Source: Cladocopium goreaui (lineage: Eukaryota; Sar; Dinophyceae; Suessiales; Symbiodiniaceae). Taken from it: a stretch of DNA of 64,000 bases. A model generated the notes under the pieces. It ran no database searches and was not told the origin of the DNA. It saw only the letters and a list, made by a program, of their open reading frames with translations. The position numbers were made by a program, and so were the translations under genes. Shown here one piece after another: positions 45,525 to 56,279 of the stretch (position 1 is its first letter; every line of letters starts with the position of its first letter). Where the stretch lies: assembly GCA_947184155.2 (NCBI GenBank), contig CAMXCT020000810.1:93243-157242 (forward strand), in the 5' to 3' direction.

Positions 45525-46155
45525 GTATGACTTCCACCGTGTTCATTCCACGTTCCAACAATCTTTGCTGCAGAATGTAACAGATGTTTACAGTGGTAGA
45601 TTGTTGAATGCAAGTGTTTGTATATTATATTCCCTATACATATATATATATACATCATTTAAGTGCATCTGGTGAAGGACAAGGCATTCATAGTCTGATC
45701 TCCGAGCTTTCCACACACTTCCAGACTTCAAGATCGAAAAGCAACCACTGAAATTGCAGGGGTGCTTTATCTCATAGAGTCAGCGTGCATTGACCGTCTT
45801 TGGAGTAGTAAAACAACGATTTGAAAGTTAAGGCTCCCCGAGGACTCAGACACCATCAAATACCTTTATCACTTTCATCATTTGTTCCACATATATAGGC
45901 TATATAGCCTACATAGCCTATGATGAAAGGAGGGGATTTCCAAATCTGTTTGAAAACAAAAACATTGACAACCAGCAATCAACATGTTCCGCCAGAACAT
46001 CGGTGAGCCCGCTGTGACCTGACGCTTCTTCGGAGTTTTGCGTCCAAGCTGAAAGCCCGGTGCCTCAGCGGGCTTTCCTATTATCCCATTGTGGGTTTGT
46101 GGGTGAAAGCTGAAGCTAAGACACCTCGCGCATGTTCGCGCAACATCTGTTCCAG

Positions 46156-46235
46156 GCCTACTCCTACACCAGCATGGGCAGCATGGGCATGGGGTGCAGC
46201 ATTCATTTCATCAGCGGTCTACGTCAAGCCGGGGT
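46156..46235 (+). CDS. Plus-strand probable exon following copy 1
   Basis: After TTCCAG in phase zero: AYSYTSMGSMGMGCSIHFIS then GLRQAG, Met/Gly-rich. Donors GTCCCC or, further on, GTGTGT (frame stays open: VPQRVFAAIMPDRI). A minus-strand frame is also open, so confidence is moderate. Confidence 0.45.
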
Positions 46236-46313
46236 CCCCCAACGTGTGTTCGCAGCGATCATGCCGGACAGGATCCTGGACAGTGGAAGATTGTTGGAAC
46301 ATGTTGGAACCTC

Positions 46314-46415
46314 ATCTGGTTAGTGGTATACCTACCCCTCTGAAAAATATGAGTCAGTTGGGATGATTCTTCCCAATATATGGAAGAATAAAAAATGTTC
46401 CAAACCACCAACCAG
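46314..46415. mobile_element. Family D inverted-repeat element
   Basis: Starts ATCTGGTTAGTGG and ends TTCCAAACCACCAACCAG, with an internal palindromic GATTCTTCCCAATATATGGA. It lies between plus-strand exons. Confidence 0.6.
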
Positions 46416-46927
46416 TCATGTCATTGCATCACATCATATCACAACATCTTGCGTTGATGGCACTTGATTAATTTTCCAGGAAATCCCGGTCAAGATCGCA
46501 GAGGACAGCACACGCTAGGTATGCTGTACGGCCCGTACGGCTGGAGTCTGCAGCAAGCTTTGGTTATATAAGGTGTTGTCTGGTTGGCCATCAGTGTCCT
46601 ACAAGAAGGACAATCTATGAGAATCCAAGAACTTCAGTGCAGAGGAGTCCAAGTCAAACCGGTGCAGTATACAATTGATGCTGCGCGCAAAGCTGCCCGA
46701 GGGACCTGGTCTTCGTACCAAGCAGAAATCATGACAGCAAGGGAAAATTTGATAGCAAGTTGACTAAACTGATCTCAATCTCAATATCATTGTATACAGC
46801 AATCATTTGGAACATGCAATGGGAATCTTGCATAAGCTTGCTAGTTCTTTGCCTTCTGCATCTTTCATGGACAAATCACTTTCGACATCCACAGCGACGC
46901 ACACTTCCCCGGTTTTGTGCCTACCAG

Positions 46928-47019
46928 TCACCGATGCCCTCAGTCAAAACCACGAACTGGCCTCTCGGACCATGGACGCCGTCGTGGGGAAGGCTAGAGA
47001 TTCTGGAAATGATGACTTC
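46928..47019 (+). CDS. Plus-strand exon, copy 2 of a duplicated exon
   Basis: After TACCAG, two bases then 30 codons TDALSQNHELASRTMDAVVG-type, ending TTC|GTATGA. It differs from copy 1 mainly at the second and third codons, plus one synonymous change (GCT/GCC). Similarity continues about 40 bp into the downstream intron (ATGACTTCCACCGTGTTCAT). Confidence 0.7.
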
Positions 47020-47643
47020 GTATGACTTCCACCGTGTTCATTCCATGTTCCAACAATTTCTGTTGTAACAAATCTCTACAGCAGCAGGTGGCAGGTGCTT
47101 GAATCAAAAATAAAAACGAGGTGCGGAGGGGGGGCTATGATTGGCGATTCCAGCCCCTGCCAATACCTTGCCAAAGCAAGAGGGACTTCAGCTAGCAGAA
47201 GATAGTTTTCCTCATTTGTTCCCTACATCATTTCAATGCATCTGATCATGAAGGATAAGTCATAATTAATCTGATCTCCAAACAATTCGAGGATTCCCCT
47301 TCATATCTGCATCAAACGCGCCCAATGAATCGTACTTCCAAGCGCCGGGAAGTGGCATTACTCCCGGCGCTCATGGGACGCTCAAAGCACGATATCATTC
47401 TAACCTGATACCCGAAGGTTCAACATAAGATATCCCACCGTATCCCACTAGTAGGTGATAGTCAACGACATGTTCAGTTGACTTCACTACAAAGAAGTGG
47501 AAATGTATAATCATGTGCTGTCATAATAATCATATAGTCATTAACATGCGATGGCACGTAGTTATGATAATCATAGTAGTAATAGTAATAATAGTACTAA
47601 TAATAATAATAATCCAATCCCAGCTTTTCTCAGCTAAGCCAAG

Positions 47644-47719
47644 CTGCTGGTGTCGATGCACCTGTTCCATAGCTTGACCCACATCCCGGCGGAAGCCATC
47701 GTAGCCCTGCAGCGAGCTG
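47644..47719 (+). CDS. Plus-strand probable exon following copy 2
   Basis: After AAG, phase zero: LLVSMHLFHSLTHIPAEAIV then ALQRA, ending GCTG|GTAAAA. Phase agrees with copy 2. The minus frame here (GYDGFRRDVGQAMEQVHRHQ) is also open and plausible, so strand is not certain. Confidence 0.45.
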
Positions 47720-48542
47720 GTAAAAGGGCCGGGAGCACATGGATGTCCAGTAGAAACTTACTGTATTTCATAGGATCTTATGGGATTTATACTTACCATT
47801 TTATATGATTTAATGGGATTTTGTGGGATTTGCCCATTTAACATAGATATGGTAGAGATATGTATAGATGGTCCACTTAGTTCAATGAATTCTCTGTAAA
47901 AAAAAATGTACTTATTCATAGTTATGTTGATTTTGCAGAGGGTGGTCAAGTGATGTTTGAATAATATTTGATGAAGACTTGGCATATGTTCGAGTGAACT
48001 CACACCCCATGAACAACGTGACAAAGTTCTTTTCCTGTTGCCAGACATTTGTACACCAAAGGAAAATAATTTGAACCAAAATTCTTTCTTGGGTTCGAAG
48101 GGACGCATGGATGTAGCATATGCCAATCCGTGATTTCAAAAATTTTGGTAGTGGATTCCCAGGAAAAAAAACTACATTATTATACATGATGTACAGAATC
48201 AATGACTAACTCGGCTCACTTGTATCCATGAATGTCATGGAATCAGTGAACTGGGCATGGGTCAAAATTGATCAAAACTGACGACTTGGCCCTGGACCCC
48301 CCAACCCCGAGCCTCGTACTTCTCATATTCACCTTGCCATTGATCTTGAGGGGAAATTGGGGTCAGTGGCTCCCCATTGAGTATGGATATTAATACGAAA
48401 TCAATCTAAATCATCTCAATATCTATGGAGATCTATGGTCACATCAGCTGAAGAATTCGCCACATGGGCCAGGGTTGCCTTCTCAGCCACAGCATCTCTG
48501 GTAGGTTTGGCAGCTAGGTTAGCTAGGTGCTATCAGCCGCAC

Positions 48543-48672
48543 CTTCCAAGAAATCCATCAAGCCGCCATCCTGTGCATCTTCTTGGTACTTGAAGGGTTT
48601 CCTCACAAGCTTCACCAAATCTCTGATATTATCAGATTTTCTGCATGCACTCTGGCTGCGTTTCGGAGAATC
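48543..48672 (-). CDS. Exon of unrecognised gene
   Basis: Forty-three codons plus one base between CCTAG and GAAG|GTGCGG: DSPKRSQSACRKSDNIRDLV, KLVRKPFKYQEDAQDGGLMD, FLE. Basic then acidic, soluble-looking. Confidence 0.65.
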
Positions 48673-49220
48673 CTAGGAATCTCCTCTATATAAATATGTT
48701 TGCAAGATTTCAAAGTCTTCATCCCAACCAATCCAGAATTGCTTTCTGCACATGCCAACAACCATCAAAAACCGTCTCACAAAGTGGAGCAATCTAGTCC
48801 ACAATCTCTCCTGCCCCTACCGGCAGAAAGATCCGACCAAGCACAATAACCTGAGGCAGAATGGGAACAACGGAGCGACAAAGCATGGCGAAGTAAGGAC
48901 TGCAATGGCGGATCCCAGAAATCAACGGAGTTGGAAGGCCGAGATTTCCACCGATCAAAATCCAAATCCGGTGGCTTTCAACACACTACATGAATTTCTT
49001 TGCGACAGTCCGGGTGTTGCACATGTTGACCGAGTTGCCATGCCGAGGATCCTTGATTTTCTGCAGCTTTACGTAGAGATGATCACCTGGCAAGTGCCTT
49101 TTTGGGACCATTCGACTGCACTGTGCCAGAATCCCACGGCAAACCCCCTTTTTGGGGGATATGAGTGTCTTTGATACTCCCCAAATGGATCCAAATGTTT
49201 CATGAGTGTTTTTTTCCTAC

Positions 49221-49341
49221 CCCCCAAGTGTTGATCTTTCACAGCCCGGGGTCCTTGTGCTTCCACTGAGCAGTCGCAAGGGACGATGTCTCGCATGAGA
49301 CGAGTCTTCTTCACGCGGTGATGATACTTCACACCTGGATC
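49221..49341 (-). CDS. Exon of unrecognised gene
   Basis: Forty codons plus one base between TTGGAG and GGGG|GTAGG: DPGVKYHHRVKKTRLMRDIV, PCDCSVEAQGPRAVKDQHLG. The RHHR-like basic stretch and CDC are notable, but no family is recognised. Phases with 48543 do not join directly, so exons lie between. Confidence 0.65.
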
Positions 49342-49689
49342 CTCCAATCCCAGCGATGTCACTGATTTGGCTATGGGTCAATACCTATTAATACCATTTT
49401 TAGGGGGATGAACATCCATTTACCAGCTATTTTGATGTTCACCAGGGGTACAAGGTTTTGACACACTGCCATTTGACAAGTCATGGAATGCATCCTCAAG
49501 TGACGTCTTTGGTCAAATGGAAAAAAAAGTGACGATAAAGAAGTTCTGACGACAACCCAAAAAATGACAATAATAATAGAAAATGATAACAAACAACTAT
49601 GAAAACATATATTACAAAAATCATCATCATAATAATCATAATAATATTATATATATAACAATAGTAACAATCTCATGCTGATACAACCA

Positions 49690-49765
49690 CTCGATCTCCA
49701 TCTTCACCGCAGCCCCGTGTTTCGTCCTGGGGCCACTCCACATTCCAGACCTGCGGAAACCAAGG
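49690..49765 (-). CDS. Probable exon of unrecognised gene
   Basis: Minus frame RSGMWSGPRTKHGAAVKMEI then EWLYQHE; the alternative VWNVEWPQDETRGCGEDGDR is open too. GC-rich island between AT-rich flanks. Confidence 0.45.
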
Positions 49766-49974
49766 GATTCTCATGACTGGCTACCACGGTGGAGTAGCGA
49801 TGAGCACATTGAAGCAATGTCTATATATACACACAATACTTGTGTCTTATATAATCTTATATAATATATATTATGTATAGGTGAATCATCATTCCGGAAA
49901 TACGGTTTCTCCATCTGGAGGGTGACCTCCGTCTCTTGAAATCACCCATAAACCTCTAGAACTATCCAGCAGAT

Positions 49975-50045
49975 CACAGCCCTGCCGCCTTCAGGTCAAA
50001 CCAATCCACCCCGAAGTCGCAGTGCACGTCTTCTGGTGGTAAGGA
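49975..50045 (-). CDS. Possible C-terminal exon
   Basis: Minus frame PPEDVHCDFGVDWFDLKAAG then L and TGA. It could be a chain end. The acceptor is not fixed. Confidence 0.4.
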
Positions 50046-50394
50046 ACCCACACCTGCGAACCCCAGCGAGACAAGCATCACCACATCACCTTCAAACTGA
50101 TGACTGGATTTTGGGGTTCAGAGGCTTAAGCCACCCACCAAGAATTTGACCGGGGGGCCCAAATCGTCCCAACTCGGGATGAAAGGCAAAAGCAAAACAA
50201 TCGGAAAAACAGGACCAGAACAGACTGGCATGAGACTTTGAGACTTTGAGATGCTATAGTTCTTATTTAAACAGTACAAAATCCTCTGTCATTCCATAGT
50301 TGCTTGGTTTTCATGAGTTTTCCACCATGGACCATTGGCCATGAATCACCAATATCTTGGATAGTAGAAGTACAACCCCCTACAATCATCAAGC

Positions 50395-50483
50395 AGAGGT
50401 AGATCGTGTTTGGCCGGCCTGGCACGTGGAAGTCCAGCGTGATCAGCGGCTTTTCATATTCGAAGCCCGACCTCGAGTCAAAC
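50395..50483 (-). CDS. Exon of unrecognised gene
   Basis: After CCAG|G the frame reads FDSRSGFEYEKPLITLDFHV then PGRPNTIYL. The beta-rich pattern (PLITLDFHVPGRP) suggests an extracellular or carbohydrate-type fold, but this is inference. The donor is probably GC or GA and not fixed. Confidence 0.6.
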
Positions 50484-51244
50484 CTGGAACCTGCGATGGT
50501 ACCCTAAACAGCTGCTTCATGGATCTTTAGTGATGTTTATTGCCCCAAATATGGTAATATGGTAATAAAATGTAATAAATGATAATAAATGTAATTTGCT
50601 GACATGTGTTGGCCATTTTTGACCCATCCCCATTTCGTGAAATGCCGTGATCCAACTATACCTGGCTACGCAAACCACCAGAATGTCACCCTATTCATAG
50701 AAGATCTTGCGATGCATGAGGTACGCTGCGATACCATCAATTAAACCAATATATAAAGTATAAACCAACTTGCCATAACTTACCTATCTAGGTGGCCCTT
50801 TTTATACCTGGTATACAAATGAAGACCTAGACTACACCTGGCATACATGCATCTGGCTCATATGTTTTAATCTTTTCCCCTCCAGACTCCAGACTGGGAA
50901 TGCCCGAACATTGGTGTCCTAGGCAAAACTTTAGAATTTCATCATAGCATGGTTCTATCCGATCTATCCCATTTGGATACACAAAAATTGACCTTCCCCA
51001 AAACAAGGATGCTTTTCTGACTACAATCAGACATCCTGTCAGCGGTTTCGACCCATCTCGAAAACTCTCAGTTGAGGCTCCACTCATTTAATTAGGCATC
51101 AAGAAAGCATTGAAACCAGCAATCAGAATTCGTTGCGCAAGAAATTCTTTAGGCATTTCGCAATTGAGGCAATGAAACAGACAACAATCAACTATTATCA
51201 ACATTAATCAACTATTAGTTGCTAGTTGGTGATATTCCCAGCAT

Positions 51245-51346
51245 TTCCCAGTCATATTCCCAGTTGGTGGTAGAATCCTTGGAGCCTGGCCATTGGAAGC
51301 GCTCCAAGGGGAACCAACCCCAGGTCCGGCGACTACGCAGCTGCAC
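51245..51346 (-). CDS. Exon of unrecognised gene (Trp-rich)
   Basis: After TTGAG, phase zero: VQLRSRRTWGWFPLERFQWP then GSKDSTTNWEYDWEM. Five tryptophans in 35 residues. The donor lies somewhere in 51240-51290. Confidence 0.55.
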
Positions 51347-51409
51347 CTCAACAAATCCAACAAAAACTCTCGGTCGAAATCCAATAAATTCAAACCATCT
51401 TTGTACCCA

Positions 51410-51505
51410 TGTAGATATATATATATATATACGTATATATAATATAATATATATATATACATACAGGTTACATACATATATAATTATATATATATATGTG
51501 TTAAT
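51410..51505. repeat. AT microsatellite
   Basis: Several (TA)n tracts with CATACA interruptions. Confidence 0.85.
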
Positions 51506-51678
51506 CTCAATCTCATTGTAAGATATTGTAAGTAAATCTATACCTCAATTTTGGGGATTGTAATGCAGTTGGTTTTTTGTGTGTCTGGGTCAATGAATGC
51601 TCCTCAGGTTTCAGACAAGCTGAGCTGGCACCCAGTGGTGTACAGCTACGATGGGTTCCCGCAATTGGATGCATGTCA

Positions 51679-51817
51679 TTAGCCACGCAGCCGAGCCCGC
51701 AGCCCCCAGGCAACCTGAAACTCGCTGATGGCTTGACGCAAGCGTTGTCGATTCTTCTCATGTTGACAGCAACTGAGCAAGATCTTCAACTCCTTAGAGA
51801 AATGGCTGGTCAAGGCA
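51679..51817 (-). CDS. Terminal exon of unrecognised gene
   Basis: After CTCCAG with one leading base, 45 codons and TAA: ALTSHFSKELKILLSCCQHE, KNRQRLRQAISEFQVAWGLR, ARLRG. Basic amphipathic helices ending the protein. The length is an exact fit to phase. It is the last exon of a gene lying to the right of it or spanning the LRR remnant. Confidence 0.65.
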
Positions 51818-51924
51818 CTGGAGAATTTCGACCCGTTCCCAATGGTTCCCAATGGCACACAAGAACTCATGCTACACCAGCTAAATACATGGGGCGCCCA
51901 GGTGATATTTGGCATGTGAGAGAG

Positions 51925-51990
51925 TTGTCGCTGGTTGTTGTTGATTGTTGTCGAATGTTGTTGAATGTTGTCGAATGTTGTTGTGTGTTG
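51925..51990. repeat. GTTGTCGAATGTTGTT short tandem repeat
   Basis: Imperfect units of TTGTTGTCGAATGTTG, about four copies. Confidence 0.8.
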
Positions 51991-52085
51991 AAAGCTGTTA
52001 AAAGTTTTTAAAAAAAAATCGACTCTCAAAAGTTGTCTCACGCAAATGTGCAAAGTACAGTCCTTCCACTTCACTTCACCCACTT

Positions 52086-52760
52086 CTAGTCCAGGTCACA
52101 GAGCTTGGAACCTTTGAACAGAGCGGTTACTAAACATATGATAGCATAAGCATATGTGCAAACGAATCTGCAACCATAATAGGTTGGGTTCCTTGCATGC
52201 TTCGAAGAGCGTGGAATTCTCAAGGTCAAGGAACTGCAACCTTCAAAAGCTCCCTCCTCAATCTCAGTGACAGACTTCGGAATTGTCAAGACTTTCAAGG
52301 AGGTGCAACCCTCAAAAGCGTGTTTGGAAATCAATTTCATGGTGTTCGGCATTGTCTCTCTTCAAGGAAGTGCAAGACGAAAAAGCGCCGTTCCAGATGT
52401 CATTCACCGAGCTTGGAATTTCCACACTCTCTAAGGAAGTGCATCTCGCAAATGCGACTTCATCAATATATCCGTATCCATCCTCAAATGCGCCTTCATC
52501 AATGTACTATCATGGTATCCTTCATCTATGTATCCCTTGGGGTTCGAGGAATGGCAATCTGCAAAGGCGTCGTTCTTAATGATATCCACAGAGTCTGGCA
52601 TAGTCAAAGTGTGTAGATGAGTGCAACAACAGAAAGCTCACTTGCCAATCTCTGTGCAAGTGTTTGAAATTGTCACGTTCGTCAAGGACGCATTCTGCAT
52701 AAATCTGTGCTGTGGAATTACTCCGTTTCCAAGCGTCACGTGTTCCAGAAATGGGCCACG
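52086..52760 (-). pseudogene. BspA-type leucine-rich-repeat (LRR_5) gene remnant
   Basis: Minus-strand repeats of about 23 residues follow the LRR_5 pattern, e.g. ISKHAFEGCTSLKVLTIPKS then VTEIEEGAFEGCSSL, and VAFARCTSLESVEIPSSV, and AFCCCTHLHTLTMPDSVD. The frame is broken: an in-frame TGA at 52638-52640 after NTCTEIGK, a shift near 52510, and another near 52365 between SCTSLK and MPNTMKLI. The chain ends with a stop at 52086 after a non-repeat tail. BspA-like repeats are typically surface or adhesion modules in protists and bacteria. Dinoflagellate genomes carry many such genes; this copy looks dead unless introns remove the breaks. Confidence 0.7.
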
Positions 52761-53015
52761 AAATTCTTTCAGAACCCACTGGACCCTCCCATCAACCCAC
52801 TGGACCCTCCGACAAAAATACTCAAGGCGAGCACGCAGAGCAAAGTCTATGTTGAAATCATTTTGGAATCCAGCAGTGAAGAAAGCATTCCAGCTTACGA
52901 GCGCAACACAAGCTCCAAGCCAGCGGAGTTGTTGCCGCCTTGAAACCTTCGACTGCATGTTGTGCTTGGCAGCAACAGGTGGCCGGTGAACAAAAAAAAC
53001 AACTACACAGTTCAT
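52760..53015 (-). pseudogene. Possible N-terminal part of the LRR remnant
   Basis: The open minus frame reads MQSKVSRRQQLRWLGACVAL then VSWNAFFTAGF, which looks like a basic start plus hydrophobic signal-anchor. It runs into a VQWVDGRVQWV repeat and the first LRR-like segment without a stop. A secreted or membrane-anchored origin is inferred. Confidence 0.4.
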
Positions 53016-53603
53016 TGTTCTGAAGAATTTATATCACAAACTCCAAATCGGATTCAAGTCTATTGGTCTTCGCTAATACGAACAACCAATGATATTTTTA
53101 GTGTGTAGTGATTTCGTATGTAGCGGCTAGAAGATATCCAGATACTAAGTTGCTAAAGCAGGCAGAATCACTAAGCCTTGTGCCAAAGCCACGACACTTC
53201 TCCTGGTCTCCCCATTCAATCATGACATCGGGAGAGAGTTATATAGTTCTATAGAAACTAAATCTTTTCCAGAAACCCTCACACAAGAAACATCAACACA
53301 AAGGAACAATTGCTGAATACCAACACAATAAGAAACATCACAACCGAACAATGAACATATGCATATACTCTCCCAAATCCCCTTTGACCATTTTTCCCCT
53401 TCGTGTTGCGTTGGTTGGTTATATGATCCATATGTTTCTTGCCTGAGCCCCAACTCTGGCGGTCAACCCCCCCCAATATTAAACAAAACATGCTGGTTAA
53501 ATTGTGAACTGTGAAACCATGTGGAACCCCCATTCTATCCAATTCTTGCTGGTTAAATCAATCCCATGTTTGCTTTTTATAGAAAACAAACATACTCAAT
53601 TGC

Positions 53604-53765
53604 TCACAGCCGCTCAACCCAAGCTTCTTTGATGTCTTCCTCCGTCTCTTCCACCAGCTGCAACTGGGACGTCTCCAGTGTCCAGCCATCCAAATCCACG
53701 GCCTCTGGGGGTCCCACATCTTTGGATAAGCTCTCAATGACAAGTTCTTCCGCATGCGTTTGTCC
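53604..53765 (-). CDS. Probable terminal exon, acidic
   Basis: Minus frame THAEELVIESLSKDVGPPEA, VDLDGWTLETSQLQLVEETE, EDIKEAWVERL then TGA. Strongly acidic C-terminal tail. The right edge (acceptor) is not clear. Confidence 0.55.
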   Translation of the reverse strand, partial: GQTHAEELVIESLSKDVGPPEAVDLDGWTLETSQLQLVEETEEDIKEAWVERL

Positions 53766-54152
53766 GAAAAGGCATAAGGAATGATACAGAATGAGACAGT
53801 GTGGTATACCGGTATAATAAGGTAGGTATACCATGGTATAGTATACCAATGATTCATCATCATGTTTCCCATTCCCTGACATTCCCATGCCATCTGCGGT
53901 GGTATCTTAACTTTCAGACGCACTCATGAGGCTACCTCCAGGACATGTGGCGTCGCTTCAAACTCCTGGCAGCTTCGAAACTGTTGCGGATGAGAGTGGC
54001 CCATCACTCAATCCACGTCTATGGGCATGCTCGCAATTGGGCTGCAAGGTGCTGCAGCGTCTTTTTTCGGGACATAAGATAACTTCTTGAGGGACGGTCT
54101 TAATGTTTCCGGGAGCCTCGAACTGATGTGAACTGATGATACAGTCATCAAA

Positions 54153-54217
54153 TCATATAAAGTCAAGTTCAAGAGCATCCTTTGCGGCCTCCATGACCTC
54201 AATGCCCGTACCTAAGC
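54153..54217 (-). CDS. Possible terminal exon
   Basis: After TGTAG with two leading bases: LGTGIEVMEAAKDALELDFI then TGA. Short but a clean fit. Confidence 0.4.
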
Positions 54218-54849
54218 CTACAATGGGCCTACAAGTAGCTGCTGTGCATCTGAACCTGCTTAAAGTCCTGTACTTGCGCAAGCATTCAGGGTCCCGTATT
54301 GTCGATACCCACAGGAACTCGCCAACTCACGATTCTTTGGAGCGTGCAGGGTGCTGGCAATCACACCAAATTTACAATCAACCGTTGTCGATCACTCCTG
54401 GAGGGTCTTTTGATCATTGGGGAGTTGGAGGGTTCCCATTGCCACAGGGTAGGATATTTCTCGTTCCAACTCCGGTCCTTCTTGGCTCTCTGGTACGCCA
54501 TGTCCACCTCTGATCATTGCAAACCGTTTCTGCGGGGACGGATGAAGAGCTACCAAAACACCATGTCTGTGGGGTTGAACATCCGAAACTACCAGGTGTG
54601 TGGTGTTTTTCACTCAAGTAGCAGGTTCTTCTTCCTTGGTGGAAGAGTCACCATTCCTGGCAGACTGGTCACCGGTGGTAATCATTGGCAACCTGGACAG
54701 CAAATACAAAATACGGTGTATTTGGTTCTACCTCAAATACGGCATTGGAAAAGCCACCCATTTCTAGATGTGTCTACCATAATTTGCCATGTCGTCAATG
54801 CCCATTTTTGGGGAATTTATAACCTCCAGCCTCCAGCCACCAATTTGGC

Positions 54850-54975
54850 AGGTCGATGCCTCCGATGATGTGGCCATGTGCAGCCCAGGGCTGGCGAGAG
54901 CTTCCATGGATGTCATGTCATCCATCCGGGTGGCATCTGTCGCCTCCTGTGCCGTTGGAATCCGTTGGAAAGTTT
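54850..54975 (-). CDS. Probable exon of unrecognised gene
   Basis: Minus frame RIPTAQEATDATRMDDMTSM, EALASPGLHMATSSEASTCQ. Polar, Met/Ala/Ser-rich. Splice sites not fixed. Confidence 0.4.
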
Positions 54976-55023
54976 TCCAGCACAAAAAAGATCTGGGACA
55001 GCTCTTTGAGATCTCAAAGGGGG

Positions 55024-55200
55024 TTTTTGCATCATTGGGGATTCAACCATCATTCAACAGTTTTGATCATTGGGTGATTCAACCATCATTCAACCATCAT
55101 TGGGGATGAATAACCATTAATTGTAACCATCATGAATTAACCATCATGGCCCCCATTGGGGATTCACCATCATCAACCATCATTGGGGATGAATTGGGTG
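55024..55200. repeat. TCATTGGGGATTCAACCATCA-type short repeats
   Basis: Imperfect recurrence of ATTCAACCATCATT and ATTGGGGATGAA over about 170 bp. Confidence 0.75.
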
Positions 55201-55212
55201 TTCATCAAAATT

Positions 55213-55316
55213 GTGGCCCGCCTCATCGCTGATGCGCTCAAACTCCAAGGCCAATGGATGGATCCGGTCCTGCACGGATCCAAGGAGCTCACCACGAGTT
55301 GCCACAACAACGTCTG
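55213..55316 (-). CDS. Probable exon of unrecognised gene
   Basis: After GCCTCAG|AC the frame reads VVVATRGELLGSVQDRIHPL then ALEFERISDEAGHNFDE. The donor could be GC (GAG|GCGGGC). Looks like a soluble alpha/beta segment. Confidence 0.5.
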
Positions 55317-55559
55317 AGGCGCAAAATGGGGACGCAACTAGCGTGAAACAGCAGAAAATGGGGATACAGTACAACCAAGCGAAAATGAAGGCATGATGTA
55401 TATATATATATATTATATTATATTATATAATGATATATAATAATCAACACTACGTAACAATCATCAAGGCTGCAACACGATTTAAACCACGAGGTGATGT
55501 GTTATCACTGCCAGAAAAAGGCAACAGATTGTGTTCGGACATCAGGCAGGTCCAGGGGC

Positions 55560-55725
55560 TTGGCACTTCATCACAACATATCACAACATTCCACCTGTCT
55601 TCAATTGGCATTGGTGGAAAGACATCTCGTGGATTTTTTTTTGTTCGGTGGAAAGTGAACCAGAGTTGCTTTGTGTCCTCATCATCCTCAAAGTTGCATG
55701 CCGGAGCCTGAACTCGGACCGTCGG
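55560..55725 (-). CDS. Probable exon of unrecognised gene
   Basis: Minus frame APTVRVQAPACNFEDDEDTK, QLWFTFHRTKKNPRDVFPPM. Splice edges are uncertain (AG acceptors at GAG|TTC or CAG|GCT). Confidence 0.45.
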
Positions 55726-56153
55726 AGCATGGACTTGGCACACAAGATGGACTTGGTCATGGCATGAATGACATGGGGTTCTCTGAAAATCTGGTCATCC
55801 CTAATTCCAACCAATCATCATTTTTCCATTGAAATGGCATGAAATGGCCAAAAAATATTGGGCGTGAAGGCGTGAATCCCCCATCTTTGAAGACTTGCAT
55901 CTTTGCAAAGCCCAATGGTCGTCCACTCTTTCAGGGCCATCATGGCGGAACCACGTGCGGTGGCGCGGCTGGTGGGGGTGGGCTGTCACCTTTCCAGGGC
56001 GGTTACCGTGTTGTTCACATCAAAATAGCGGTTTGTTGTGGATGTTCATCCCCCAGTTCAACCCCGTTCCCTCAGAAAATCAATGAAGATCATAGGTGTT
56101 CATCCATCCGTCATACAGACAAATGGTGGAAATGTATAGATAATGATAGATAT

Positions 56154-56265
56154 GGGTTTGTCTGAAAATATGGCACTCCCAAATCTACTGGTTAATTCGC
56201 AATTTTCTCCATGAAAATTACGATAGTTGGGTGTCACTTCCATGTTCCAATATTCGGACACACCC
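56154..56265. mobile_element. Family B inverted-repeat element
   Basis: Left end GGGTTTGTCTGAAAATATGG, right end CCAATATTCGGACACACCC. The inner CACTCCCAAATCTACTGG parallels the TCCCAAAAAAA motif of the other copies. Confidence 0.7.
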
Positions 56266-56279
56266 AGTTCATATTGTTG

